NCBI GenBank assembly: GCA_032158295.1
Contig: CM063244.1
Location: forward strand, 3,910,510-3,974,509
Reading direction: 5' to 3'
From: Pycnopodia helianthoides
Taxonomy: Eukaryota; Echinodermata; Asteroidea; Forcipulatida; Asteriidae
DNA: 64,000 bases
Positions 49,890-62,197 of this stretch are shown in pieces. The translations under genes were made by a program, and so were the position numbers. Numbering within the stretch: the first letter of the stretch is position 1; each line of letters starts with the position of its first letter. The notes beneath the pieces are model-generated. The model made no database searches. It was not told the origin of the DNA and worked only from the letters and a program-made list of their open reading frames with translations.

Positions 49890-51980
49890 GTGTCTGTGAC
49901 GTGACATCACAAACACTGGGTGCTCAAGAACAAATAAATGAAGAATCAGTTCAACTGATTCTCATCATAAACTTACAATTATAAACAAGGTTTCATAATG
50001 TATTTTTTTCATGAACTTTCCATTTGGACTGGAAGCAAGGTCAAATCAAGTCATCACAGTTTATAAAACTATTGCACACATCAAACCTAAACAAGCAATG
50101 TAAACTGATATGATTTTTTTTCTAACAACAAACTTTGAACTAGTATAAATTTACACCTTTTTAAAAATCAACATCAGACATCATTTCTAATTTCTTATCT
50201 CTAGGCATAAAACTGTATTTAGAGTGAGCACTGCTTTAAATTTGTTTAGCTTGGGTCTGACAATCTTTAAAAAACAAGAAGATTAAAATGAATGTTATGT
50301 TGGATGCTCGATCTTGTACTTTATCAAGTTCATACTTTCAAAAATATCTTTTATTAAACATCTTCATGGAATTTTTTAAGAACTATTTTTATCTGAATTT
50401 TAAGTGATGAAGTTCATGAAAAAACATGGAGGCCTACCTGAAACAAAATGAATCTTCAACTCTAATTTTGCAGAGACAGGGAGTGGGAGCGTGCACTTAA
50501 AATCTTAAGCCTTGTTAAATCCGTGCCAAATACTTTAAGTGTTTGACATTTACAAATGAGATTGAATGGGTTTGCCACACTCTGTATGATTGGGCCGACG
50601 TGTGCAATTTCACAGTCGGCTAAGATGTGTGAAGGATTGCCTTCCCACTGAGAGAACGAAGGTGTTTTCACTTGAAAATAGAGGTCAGGGCTAAACGAAT
50701 ACATAGTACAATATATCAAAGCATTTACAATTATTACAATATACACAACTGAAAGTACGAGTATGGAGCAAAGCCTAAATAACTTTAAAGATAACAACCA
50801 CAGTAATTGATCATTTTGTAAACGGATGCTCTTTTATGTATTTTGCACATTGACAAACACTTAAAGACACAATCAATTTCTTCTTGCTCATAAAAGAAAA
50901 CCTTTGAACGTGTGACCTTCATTTTACATTTTGCACTAGAAAAAGACAGCATTATACCGCAAACAATTTTTCTCAAGAATGGAACACATCTTTTAGGTTA
51001 AACATCCCTGGCATGTTACTTTTATTAAGTGTTTTAAAAACACTTAACAAAAACACAATTCAACAAAACTTTACTACAAAACATTATTACATAGAAAGTG
51101 AAAAGCAAATAGTCGTCTTTTGTTTTCTTCTTGTAGCCCCTTACCAAGAGTGGCTTTTAACCTAGTTTAGGGTTAAATTTAAAAAAACAGCAAATTTTGA
51201 AAACAGCCTTACAAATAATAATTGATTAATAGAATAATGTGGTATATAAAATGTCACTGGCAACTTTAAGCTGTATCTATCAATCAGGTTCTTTTACTCA
51301 AAGAGAGAGTAAAAAATAAGGTATATATTCTCCATCAATGACTGTAGGTCTAATAAGGACAAAACAGCGAGTGTGATATGACACCACAATTGTTCTATCG
51401 CTGTGTAATTTACAAATTTGCTCTAAATGGCTATATAATAATTTGCTATGAAATGGCTTGGCCTGTTGATCAACTGCCATGGCTGTCGTCCAGTGTTTGT
51501 TCACCGCCACTGAAATCCGCCCTAACCCTGAATGTACATCAGGCATGGGATGCCCTTCAATTTCACCTGTGCTTCTCGCTTTGCCTGTCTTTTGAAACTA
51601 GGAGTGTACAACTTCTTTCTCCAAGCCGGCATTCATTTTCCTTTGGAGGCACCCTATGTTTTTCTTTGGAGGCCCCATAACATAACTGTCAAGGCCTAGT
51701 TAATAAGTAAGTCCCACTCTTCATTTTTCAGTTTTTCTTACACGTAGAAATATATGTGAGAGAAATGGCACCCCCGCGAGTGTACAGTACAGGATGGTTG
51801 CAATGCACGCAATTGAAACACAAGCACGCATGAAACACAATGGCGCTGCAGAATACTTCCGAGAAAACAAGTCAGCCATAGTACGTCTGCAGTACTACAG
51901 CCAAATCCTGGGATACGACCGATTGCAAATGCTATTCTTGGTTGTCTTATTTCGGAATTTGGTCAACTGAGGGCAATGTT
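49890..51980. other. Intergenic DNA, no clear gene
   Basis: A minus-strand open stretch at 50462-50690 looks slightly coding (KTPSFSQWEGNPSHILADC) but I recognise no family and found no start or splice context. A short duplication CTTTGGAGGC lies near 51640-51670. Otherwise nothing. Confidence 0.4.
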
Positions 51981-51984
51981 AAAC

Positions 51985-52213
51985 TGATTTTCACAAATAA
52001 TTTTAATTTTGGTTGTTAAAACCCAAATCGTCTGTTGTGTTTTTTTTTTAAATGTTTCCAGATATTTTTCTCAAATATTACAGCATTTCAGAGGGAATAT
52101 TTCACAGAAAAACTGCTTCTTGTATGAAATCCATAAACAGTTTTAGCTTTCGTTCAGACCAAAACTAAACAATAATGTAGTTGATCCTCACCAATCCTGG
52201 ATCGTACCTTTAA
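51985..52213 (-). mobile_element. TTAA MITE fragment, unassigned family
   Basis: On the minus strand begins TTAAAGGTACGATCCAGGAT and TGGTGAGG; contains AAATATTCCCTCTGAAATGC. Only one end is recognised. Confidence 0.45.
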
Positions 52214-52219
52214 TACTTA

Positions 52220-53800
52220 CAATCCTTTACAGACATTGACAATGGTTGCTTGTGTTCACACAAGGAATACTGATGGTCAACACACTGAGAAGGATGGGCA
52301 AAAAAAGGCAAACAGCTACTAACAAAAAGCAGTTATTACAACCATGGAGGTAGCTACAACTGATTGGTTGTCTAAAAGTCACTGCACTTCGTTCTTTTAC
52401 CCCCCCCCCTCCTATTTTGTTCAGGTTTCTACCTTAAGAAATTTTGAGAAATCACAAAACACAGAAACTTTACTATTATCATCACTTTCTTATCATTGAA
52501 TGTGTATTTAAGGTTTTGTACAATATACATTTTCAAAGAATAGTTTTGTTTTAGAAAATGCCCCCAAGTATTCCAGCAAAACACTTGTAATAAGAAATGA
52601 TAAGTTCTTGCATATTATGCCATCTTTGTGTTTTATACTTTAGATACTACACATATGCCTACCGGTAAACTCTTTAAGTACATGTAGGCCTACTATGTTT
52701 TGTTTTGTTTTTTATTTGGCCAAGCTGCCAAGCAGTAACTCATTAGTTTAATTTAATTTAGGAGAATGTAAATTATATCACCTTCCCGATAGTGGGCCAA
52801 TTAAAAAACTGTAACAAAGGATTATTCTGTGATTTTTGTTAGTTCTTTTTACATATGTCAGACTGTCCCTTTAAAGTCAATAGGAATATCAAGTACCTCT
52901 ATTCTGAATGACAAGCAATGAACTTTAGTGTCAACGGAACGGTGGAAGCTTGAAGAGGGAGTCTAGGGTGTATTTATTTTAGGGGCCATCAAGCTAGACC
53001 TTCCCTTCCATTCTCTAGCATTACAGGCCTGGTTGACTACAACCCAAATCCCTAAATGAAGGATGAGGTCATTAAACCCTTCCCCAGTGTGGCTGAGGAG
53101 TAAGCACGTAGCAGACAAAATCGATAATAGGGTTTCTAAATCAGAATCAACATTCAGGGTAAACAAAAGTTTGTTTTGGTTTCTGGAATTGTTGGATGAA
53201 ATTGCTCCATTAACTCATTCTGAAGGAAAAATTCAATTCCGATGTACAACATAAGGGTCTTATTCACCATTGAAACTTGCCTTCATAAAAAGTGGTAGAT
53301 CTTCTTGCAATCTGTTATTTTCATCAACAAATTACTATGGATAGTGGATTAAAAAGATGTTTGCAGTATAAAGTTAAAATATGATGATACTGACAAGGGC
53401 ATACCAAATCATGAAATAGACCTAATTGAAGAAGATATAAACCATTTTCAAGGTAGCAAATGGATGGGGTAGTAGCTGCCTTTGAAGCCACCCAATGCTG
53501 CCTTCTAATAAATATATATATTTTTTAATTGTCCCATAATGCTTTTTTTATGCAAAATGTGAGGTTTAAAAAAAATAATTAAAGGAAAAATACATATTTA
53601 AAATGATTTTAACTGTGACTGAGCTACATGAATGGGGATCCTACACAAATTGCACAAGACATTGACAAATAGGGATATTAAGAAACAAAATGATTGTTAA
53701 ATGATTGATTTGTTATTGTAAAAAAACTTTTGCAGTGACTTTTTGCAAGGATTTACTGCAAGAAACTGATCAAGAAATAATTAATGTGAATGTCTTGCTA
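52220..53800. other. Intergenic DNA, no clear gene
   Basis: Includes a minus-strand open stretch at 52963-53166 (LILHLGIWVVVNQACNAREW) of unknown origin, a C run at 52401, and AT-rich DNA. No supported gene. Confidence 0.4.
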
Positions 53801-53864
53801 ATAAATTGTGTTTCGCTGATTATCAAAACAAAATTCGCAATAATAATTTTGTAAGCAAACAGCT

Positions 53865-53965
53865 TCGTCAGTGACTCACGTCCCGAGCTGAGCGGGCCTC
53901 CAGTGCCAGCGAACCCCGTCGGCCGTAACACTCGAAATCTGCCAGGCACCAATTAAACACAGACC
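53865..53965 (-). promoter_or_regulatory. GC-richer block, possible first exon
   Basis: Minus strand TACGGCCGACGGGGTTCGCT through GCTCGGGAC|GTGAGTCAC, a good donor consensus after a CpG-dense stretch. Could be a noncoding exon; unproven. Confidence 0.25.
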
Positions 53966-54133
53966 ACCGCATGCCACCAGTTTAGTAGTCCGTAGCAAGA
54001 GAACCGATTGTATACGGTAGGCCTATATCATGGGCTACAGGCTATATGTATTTTTTTCTCTGACTTCTGACCTTATTTCACAAGAAGAACGAATGAAAAA
54101 TTACTGAATAATTAAATCAGATTCCATATTTAC

Positions 54134-54283
54134 CTCTTTAATACAGTCCTGATCAATGTGGAGCCGTGGAGCTACGGGTAGAAATGGGCAAATGTGATTT
54201 CCTGCAGCATTCTCCGGTTGTGTAGTTAGCATAAAACAACAATTGCACACGTGAATCCCGCGGTTGTTTTGGTTTGGTGGCAT
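54134..54283 (-). CDS. Candidate small coding exon, unknown protein
   Basis: The minus-strand ATG opens MPPNQNNRGIHVCNCCFMLT and reads on to IDQDCIKE, then AAAGAG|GTAAAT, a plausible donor in phase 0. Several cysteines (CNCC) hint at a metal-binding start. The reading frame is better balanced than neighbouring noncoding DNA, but I do not recognise the protein and found no following exon. Confidence 0.3.
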
Positions 54284-54351
54284 CAGGGCCGGAATGTTCG
54301 AGCGCCCTCTGTCGATAATAATTATTATTTAATTCTGGAAAACAAAATTAT

Positions 54352-54781
54352 GACCTGATGTCGAAATGAGGAATGTGTCAGACAGGACGTATTGCGTGTA
54401 ATTCGCCATACCAAAGTTGGCCACAATCATTCGAAAATCATGAAAAACACTACAAAAAACGATTACGCGATTTCGGTGGTATTAGGTTAAATAAAACTTG
54501 ATCTTTCTTGTCGTGGTCTTACCTTTAATTGAGCATGTTTGTACACAATTAGTACTCTTCAAAGTTAATTAAAAACGAGTATCTAAACAAAAACGTCGTA
54601 AAAAAAATGGAAGTGGCCTTGACTTGTGGACTTTCTTCATTTCCCGATAACTTCGGACTGGAATAAGCTACAGAAATAATAATGGTATTGCTGGAAAGCC
54701 AGTGAGTTACTTGTTAACACGGTATGCACAACTCAATTTCAATAAGGGGTCGATATAATACCTCAATTCGACCGATTGGGT
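54352..54781 (-). mobile_element. DNA transposon (GACCTGAT ends), copy 1
   Basis: Begins GACCTGATGTCGAAATGAGG and ends with the reverse of the same sequence (ACCTCAATTCGACCGATTGG). About 80% like 62198-62656 in reverse. No coding capacity. Confidence 0.85.
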
Positions 54782-55195
54782 TATTAGAAACAGAGTTCGA
54801 GAAACACTTTGGGCCGCCTCATGTAAACGTTTGGGTTCTGATAACATATATTACGCCTAGATGTGATTTCTTCTTTAGTTCAATAAGTTAATGATAACAC
54901 AAGCATGATCTCCTACTTTTGGGGTGTTATTTTATTAAAATGACAAGTGTGTAATTTCATTCAATTGTCCTAATATGTTTTTGTCCATTTGTAGTTACTA
55001 ATTTTCCTTTTTACGCACTTTCTGCCAAAGTCTTGTTACTGTTAGCATAGAGAAAGGACAGCTCAGTCCTTTCTCTATGCTGTTAATGAGAGCCCCAAAA
55101 TGATCAGCTGTGCTGGATGGGTCACCCTCGTTGAATATGGTTTTATTAATAAATAAATAAATAAATGATGGAATAGTAGCGATTATACCCTTTTC
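54782..55195. other. Intergenic DNA with a short hairpin
   Basis: Contains the hairpin at 55044-55081 (separate entry) and an AATA repeat near 55145. Otherwise nothing recognised. Confidence 0.5.
55044..55081. repeat. Perfect 16-base-arm hairpin
   Basis: Arms AGCATAGAGAAAGGAC and its complement with loop AGCTCA. Too short for a typical microRNA precursor; could be a terminator-like or decayed foldback core. Confidence 0.8.
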
Positions 55196-55197
55196 GC

Positions 55198-55575
55198 TTA
55201 AAGGAACATTACAGAATTGGTTTTTGCTAACAAAACAGTTGCTGGCAGTGTAAGCACTTTATGTAATCCACCATATACATAAATTGACAAACCTGTAGAA
55301 GTTTGAGATCGATCGGCCATCTGGGTCACGAGAAAATAGTGCAAAACCGATTACAAATTTGCATGTGTTATACAATGCATGAATAAAACGCTCACTGAGG
55401 GATAAACTCCAATCGGAAATTAGTTTGATTTATTTCTCATCAAATATGGCATTTCAGCCAGAAATATTTCAAGGGATGTTTTCTACTATCATCATCATTA
55501 GACCGTGTAAGTTTTATGTAAATCTGTGATCAAAAAGTATATTTTACAATTACCAATTCTGTAATGCACCTTTAA
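55198..55575 (+). mobile_element. TTAA MITE, family A, copy 8
   Basis: TTAA at 55198 and 55572; right end GCACCTTTAA. A short rearrangement replaces TTTGCATGAAATCATATAGG by TTTGCATGTGTTATACAATG. Confidence 0.95.
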
Positions 55576-55641
55576 ATTGATCTTTAATTGAACCAATGTG
55601 TGAGGAGCCACTCGCATCCCAAAACTCCAGACATAAGCTAA

Positions 55642-55984
55642 TTAAAGGTATTTTACACTTTTGGTGAAAGCTCAAAATCAGTGTCCACATTTTGTGTGAT
55701 TCAACATATGCATGAACAAACGAACCTGTGAAAGTTTGAGCTCAATGGTCATCGATGTCACGAGAAAATAGTGAATTATGTGTTTTCTGTTTTTTCAAAC
55801 ATCGAGTTTTTATCATGATAAAAACTATTGTTTTACTCATTTCTCAGAAACGATAGCATTTTAGGCTGAAATATGTTAAGGAACCCTGTCTACCATTAGG
55901 CCTACTTACTTTAAATCATGTAAGTTATGTGTGAATCTGTGAACATTATGTTTTTCGATCTTACCAATAGTGCAGGGCCTTTAA
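55642..55984 (+). mobile_element. TTAA MITE, family E, copy 2
   Basis: TTAA at both ends. Same flanks as 528-869, but the centre is a different perfect 22-base palindrome (55805-55826, arm AGTTTTTATCA). Confidence 0.93.
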
Positions 55985-55989
55985 AGTTC

Positions 55990-56400
55990 GAACAGATAAA
56001 AAACAGAAGTTCTGGAGAAATTCAAATAAATAACAAAATTACGAATACAATGTTAATAATAACTCAAACCATATTTGAGAAGGTTGTTGTTCGATACACA
56101 TAAAGAATTAAATATGACACCAAAAGTGGGGACTCATTAATGGAGATCAATGGGGAAAATTAATGGTCGGCAGTCGGCAGCCATTCACCTTCAAAATAAT
56201 TTTATTAATAGCGCCACCTATTGACACAATTATTATGAAGAAAATTTGTTGACTCCCTATGAATATAAATAGTTTATTCCAAATTATAAACTTAATTAAA
56301 GACATTGGATAAACCACGCTTATAATATAAGATTTACCGATGTTCACCACAGTTATATAATAATTATTATTTATGATGACAAATTTATGTAAACGTCGTT
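55990..56400. other. Intergenic AT-rich DNA
   Basis: Very AT-rich with a short unit AATAATTATTATTTATGATG. No gene or repeat family recognised. Confidence 0.5.
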
Positions 56401-56439
56401 TCAAAGACATCACACAATTTAAGGGGTTAAAATTGGAAA

Positions 56440-56800
56440 GTTGGATGAGGGCGCGCCATTTTCATTATTGCTGCTTACAGTCGGTGGTGGGCTGCTGCTC
56501 GATCTGGCGCGCTGAACGAACATCACAGACTGACTGTCCGACTGGTTGGTGGCTGGTTGTTGTCACGCGTGCATGCTGTCGAGTGTGACTGTGAAAGGAT
56601 CAGGAACGACCACGAGACGGACGCGTCGTTAATTTAGTGTAATCATTCATAGACCACTGTGTGTAGCACCAGCAGGCTGTTGCCTACCAGCACCGCCTCC
56701 ATCCACGGTTTGGTGTCGTTATACTGCTGATGTCTTTGCGCTGGACGATCTTATTTTGACAGGTGACCAATTCCTCTTTATCCTCCATGGCACCAGTCAT
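56440..56800 (+). promoter_or_regulatory. CpG-rich block, possible promoter or first exon
   Basis: Clearly more CpG than the surroundings (GAGGGCGCGCCATTTTCA, GATCTGGCGCGCTGAACG, GAGACGGACGCGTCGTTAAT). No long coding frame with support. Direction unknown; CAG|GTGACC near 56760 would be a weak plus-strand donor. Confidence 0.3.
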
Positions 56801-56925
56801 GCCAGTTCTACATCATGCTGGCTGTTCTCATGTTATAAGACTGAGGGGGGGGGGGGAGGTAATGTAATAGTAGAAGTATACTTACTAATAAATATACAAT
56901 TATAATGTGGTTTGAGGGTGAACAG

Positions 56926-57172
56926 GGCTCAATTTCGTAGAGCTGCTATTGCTAAGCACAACAATTTGCTTAGCATGAAATTTCTTCCTTGATAAAAACA
57001 GGGTTACCAACCAAATTTCCATGTGTTGCATATTGCTTGTTACTGGTACTCAGCTGTTGTTTGCTTATCCTGAAAATCACGTGGAAATTTGGTTGGTAAC
57101 CCTGTTTTTATCAATGAAGAAATTTCATGCTAAGCAAATTGTTGTGCTTAGCAGCTCTATGAAATTGGGCCC
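56926..57172 (+). mobile_element. Foldback MITE (AATTTCATAGAGCTGC family), copy 3
   Basis: Almost a complete hairpin: GCTAAGCACAACAATTTGCT, AACAGGGTTACCAACCAAAT and the exact complements on the right, ending AGCTCTATGAAATTGGGC. Confidence 0.9.
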
Positions 57173-57179
57173 AGTCGAT

Positions 57180-58950
57180 TAGCTCCCCTCGGTCGCCGAG
57201 GGAACTAGTTTGTCAACTTCCAATATGAAGATGAGCTAAGTAATATCGACTGTTCAACCGAAATAAACCATGTTGTATTTGTTTTACTGTCTATACCTCA
57301 TACATGTCATTGAACTCCGGAAAACATATTTCATGTGTTGGATGTCGCAAGGGCGATGTTCGTGCATGCGTACAACACCCGGGGAACAGTTCCACGATCG
57401 TAAAGCGCATGACATTGACAAGCAGTCGCCCGTGTTGCCTGGGCTGTACTTGTGACAGTCTTCTTGTCATGCGTGTTTACCATGGGAGTGAATACTCGCA
57501 TGCGCACTTGGTAAACAGCAAATATAGCATCTGGCACGTGATGTTGAATGGTCCAGCGAGAATTCGACTCTCGGTCATGAATATGTATGAGGTATAGTAA
57601 TATAATCTTTAGACTAAGAAGAGGGTGATATTTGCAATCTACTCTAAGTAGTGTTTCTTCCTCCACGGTACTATGGTAGGTAGTAGTACTACTACTACTA
57701 GAAGTAGTAGTAGTACCTGGTGGTAGAAGTGGTAGAACCTGATCGTATAAGATGAGACCGATGTTCATAAGAGAGCCATAACACTGCAGCTCAATAAGGT
57801 GGGTGAGCTTCTATTAAAGATCTAAACTACATTTACTACAGCTAGCTAAGCATAAAAGCAGGTCAGAGGTCATTCTGCTAAAGTACCGTACATGAACCAA
57901 GTATTGGGTGTACTGTTGGCTGTATTGCATTGGCCTTTTCCAAACCTAGGGCTAGGCTTGGGCTCGAAGCGTATCTCGGGAGATACTACTTAGTTATGGA
58001 TATTTTAAGAAGGGCATAATAGCGTGGCAACAAAGTCTTGAAAAGCCATTGAAAAACTATCAGGCATCAGGGTCATGAGGTCTCATCTAACGACCATGAC
58101 CCTTCAACGTCAAGGTTTGAAATGGCCATTCAAGACCGAGTTACCCTAGTCTTATTATTCCCATTCGTAAATACTCTTTTTGTTAACAAGTGTAAAAATA
58201 AACAAAGTCTTTTTGTAATCTTTTTTCAATTCCTGTCCTCTGCCATTTCATTTAAGGTCAAGTACTGTCAACATTTAACGATATGCACAGTAATAGATTT
58301 AACATCCATTGTCTACCGTGTGTGTTGATTGCATTACGCATTATTAGCACCTGAGTAAGCTTGCGTGCCAACATGGGTATGGCTATGATTCTATGATTGC
58401 CGAACGCGCTTAGGCAACCGGTCCTAAATAGCTCCAGCTATGTCTTTACCAGCAGCTGTTTAACACCAGGTAAACATGGCCATGCATGTCATCACCTTTC
58501 AACCAATAGGACTGCCCAAACTGTCTTTATGGATTTAAATTAATTACTGTTTGAAATAGCTAGGCAACTAAACTTACGCCAAACAAAATAGTATGTCTGT
58601 TCCTATTACACTGATCCCAAAAATAGGGTAGGTAGGGACATAAAAATAGTTTATTTTTGTCGGAATATTTTGTTGCTCCAAAACTTTAGGGTAGGAACGA
58701 ATGTTGAAAATATTTTCCTGTATAAACATAATCTAAAAATAACACGCATCCAGTCTGGTGCCAGTAACAATAAATACAATTGCAGTAACACTGGTACAAA
58801 TGGGAGGTATGAACTAGAATTCAATCAAGTTTGTTTCTGTTTTAATGCAAACTTCAGCAACATCAAAAAATATTAATATTAACTTGCTTAATAGTTCCTC
58901 CTTTCTCCATGTTTTCACTAGCCTTGCATACGAATTGAACAGCCTTTATC
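57180..58950. other. Intergenic DNA, no clear gene
   Basis: Contains a TAC/GTA hairpin at 57686-57716 (arms GTACTACTACTAC). A 145-codon minus-strand open stretch at 57331-57768 is low-complexity in part and not convincing. Otherwise no recognised feature. Confidence 0.4.
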
Positions 58951-59019
58951 CCCATACTATTTATTTAGCACTTGCGGGCATGTCGGGTCGGCCGTGTCAA
59001 TAAAAGATTTATCGTTGCA

Positions 59020-59465
59020 ATTTAGATCTGTACTTGCGATGGCGGCAACGTTGCTGTTCAAACACATATTTAATCACGAACTGTGTGAAATACTTCAATG
59101 AGTGTTGATTGAAACTTTAAAAATGTTATGGTTTTTCTGCAGACGAGGTTACATTTCATTCGCAGGCTGAACACGGCACCGCTGTCGCTAAGCATCGCCG
59201 CCATCGCAAGCATAACCTCATGACAGGCGGGGCAATTTCGAGGGCGTAGCACAATCATCGAACATCGCTCTAAAAACTGTATAAAGCCACTTCGATCGTG
59301 CAATCTCAAGCTGGGCAGCGCAGTTAACAGATTGCTTAAATCCCCAGCCTTTCTTACGAACAAGCACGCGTTGGGCCGGATACCGGCTGGGCTGCGGGAT
59401 ACCAACAACTGGCCGCAGGCCTCTCTGTGGTCAGGGGCCACCCTCACTCGCAGCTTTTTATCAAC
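59020..59465. promoter_or_regulatory. CpG-rich block with paired GATGGCGGC motifs
   Basis: CTTGCGATGGCGGC occurs at 59033-59046 on the plus strand and at 59210-59197 on the minus strand. GATGGCGGC is the YY1 core often near metazoan start sites. The block is GC-rich to 59460. A 125-codon minus-strand open stretch covers it but matches no known family. Confidence 0.35.
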
Positions 59466-59469
59466 GACT

Positions 59470-59915
59470 TTGTGAAAGATTTTCTATAAAAAATTAAAAA
59501 ATTAAATTTAAAAACCTTAAATCCTTATGTGTTTTTTGGACAAATTTAGGAGTGGGATTGGGTTTATTTTATTTTGTCTGCAAATGTCATAAAACTTCAT
59601 AGGGTTGGCATGTTTTTCTAGGAAGGGTCGGGTAACTGGAAACACACATATTATTTTGTTTGGCCTTATTAAAACACTTTAAAGATTCCAGGGTTACAGA
59701 GTCTTTAATATGGGATGAGTAAGCTTCTCCCAATCTGAGGGAATTCATAAAATAATAGTCAAAAAAGGATATTTTGAGTTGAGTGTCTCATTTCCTAAAC
59801 TTGACTTGGCAACAGAGGGCGCTATTACTTAGCCAATAACCAATCAGATTTTGCAATATGATTTGTGTGCCAGAATTCCCTGAATGAGTTTCAAGCTAGG
59901 TAAAGTACCTGACAC
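59470..59915. other. Intergenic DNA, nothing recognised
   Basis: AT-rich; no repeat or gene recognised. Confidence 0.5.
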
Positions 59916-59919
59916 AATT

Positions 59920-60120
59920 CCATTGCACCTTCATTATGGAATGACTTACCAATTCATATTCATCAAGCTGACTCTGTTCTGATTTTCAACTTTTTAAGAC
60001 TCACTTGTTTGAATCTAAAGTTTTGTAACAAATTGTTTGCATTCATTGTTTTATGGTTTGTGTTGCGCAAAGATGCTCCTGCATTATGCGCTATACAACT
60101 GTCTTGTACTATTATTATTT
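59920..60120 (+). mobile_element. LINE 3' end (CR1/L2-like), frameshifted
   Basis: Encodes IAPSLWNDLPIHIHQADSV then, after a frameshift, FKLTCLNLK-like residues; ends CGCTATACAACTG and (ATT)n. Reverse-transcriptase tail remnant. Confidence 0.6.
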
Positions 60121-60129
60121 AACAAAGTT

Positions 60130-60940
60130 TGCACAAATTATTGAAATTTTATCATTTTTGAGTATTAAGTGAAAATGTTCATGAATCAAGTAATGAAAGT
60201 TGCCCACAAGCAATTGTTTGGCCACACAGGGCCATTTAAAAACGTGTTGTTTATGGGCTCTTTCAAGGTTCTTGGTAAAGTGTGGGTAGAACCCGAAAAA
60301 CACAGTCACTCTCTAAATCGATAAAAGTAATGGATCTGTCGGGAAATGGCGTAGTAATTTGGAGAGATCTTGAATAAATGTAGAATCAAATACACATGTA
60401 CTATAAAGTATTTAAACAAACTGTGCAAACTATTCCCGCTTGTCACATTTTATGTCGCAATGTTGATGATTTTGCCCAGATGCCTCTAGTCTAGTCTCCT
60501 ACTCCTGCCGATAGGTCTCACTCTAATGAGACATTTGAACTCAATATTTGGCCCTAAAAACATGGAGTAGTAGCGTAATGGTGGTTGAATGTTGAAGTGT
60601 CCAAGTGGTGGTTGTTGATATGGGTTTTTGGTTGTAGTTGATGATACAATTTGACACTTGATTGTGAAAGTAACCACAGTCTCTTTATTTACTACATGTA
60701 ATGTTCAATGATTTTATTCTCTTCATATTTTATGGCACCCCTTTTCTTTGTTTGAAACACATCCCTGTCCTCTCCTAGATCAGTGCAATTATGACTCAAG
60801 TCTCATGCCAATATAGTCATGTTCAAGTCCCAAAATAGTATGATTCCATTCTGACTTGAGTCTGACTCTCATTGCCATTCTGATGTGACTGCCCTTTTTG
60901 TTCCCTGTTGAATGTATCATTCAATCATAACGGTATGGGA
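60130..60940. other. Intergenic DNA, nothing recognised
   Basis: No gene or repeat family recognised. Confidence 0.5.
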
Positions 60941-60941
60941 G

Positions 60942-61223
60942 TAATAATACTAATAATAATGGCTTCTTATATAGCGCTCATATCCGTCACTCAGTGACGC
61001 TCAAGGCGCTTCAACATTCAGTATTTTCCTGGGTATTGTGGAGCAACGTTTGGAAGTATCAGACCTAGATTCTTTTACATAGCACCATGTATTGTAATGG
61101 TTTACAAGGTGCTGTGGCGCAATATGCTGCCAATCAAACCAGGAACACTGGGGCGAACCTCTTCTCTTTTCGATAGGGGCACTGGGTTCTTTTATGTGCA
61201 TTACACAACACACATGACCTACA
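60942..61223 (-). mobile_element. tRNA-derived SINE, subtype 1, truncated, reverse
   Basis: (AAT)n, GGCTTCTTATATAGCGCTCA, CACTCAGTGACGCTCAAGGC, then GGCGAACCTCTTCTCTTTTC and GCATTACACAACACAC. The tRNA head is missing. Confidence 0.88.
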
Positions 61224-61229
61224 TATAGA

Positions 61230-62185
61230 AGGGGGCACCAAGCTTGGATGTTTATAGAGGGCAAGACCATTTTAACTTTGCACTTCCATTGGACAATACA
61301 AAAGTCTATGTGAAACTTTTGACTGGGGCACCAAGGCTGAGAACAGGGCAACCGGACTCCTGGGCCTCCTAAATGCCAGGCCCTGGGGACATTGACCACA
61401 AATCTCACAAAATCAACCTTGTACCCGTTGTGTAGGTCAGGTTCAACTATCAAATTTTCCTGAAACATTCTTGTGGTCGTACAAAAATGCTAAGATTTCG
61501 AGAGCTTCTCAAAGCCTCTACACACGTAACAACCAACTGACCACAAAATGTCTGGCCTAAATGTAAAATTAATGTTAATTTGTTAACTGTTACTTTTGAA
61601 TCATTCCTCGGATGATATGAGATATTCAAGTGAGAGTACTGCAGAGTGAGTCATTGCATCAGTTTAGGTGTACAATTTCACAATGTATAGAGAAGTGACA
61701 CTTTGAAGAGTTGGCTTTGAATGACAATTTTTTACTTGGTCGTCTTTAGTGGCAGTGAAGGGATTACATTTTTATTGTGTGACTGCAAATATGTGAATAG
61801 TACGAATCAAACCAAACGATTAATTAAAAAACAAGTAAAAATGCATATCTTGCTAGCTTTGTTGGCATATTGTAGAAAGCCAATGGGGGTTTACAATTAC
61901 TGGTACATGTAGCTCAAACAATCAAACACAAAACCCAATAGACCAAAATATGTACATATTAGACCGTCAAACTATGAAAGAAATATTAATTATTTCCAGA
62001 CTGACATTCAATATTTTTGATTGAAACTCCGTGCAGAAGGCTGACATAATGTAGTATCCAATATGTCCATCGTTCTTAGTGATCCTACATACTTGTACAG
62101 CATTTTGCTGTTTGGATGCTGCTTTGAATAACATGCACATGTATGTGATTGCAGGGGTCTATTATACTATTAGCAATCCATTTTG
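61230..62185. other. Intergenic DNA, nothing recognised
   Basis: No gene or repeat family recognised. Confidence 0.5.
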
Positions 62186-62197
62186 GTGAACATTTGT

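Noticed and set aside
57331..57768. 145-codon minus-strand open frame
   Set aside because: Starts in a threonine/serine low-complexity run made by a TAC/GTA hairpin; no domain and no conserved pattern.
59070..59447. 125-codon minus-strand open frame
   Set aside because: It lies in a CpG-rich block where stops are rare; no known domain, no splice structure.
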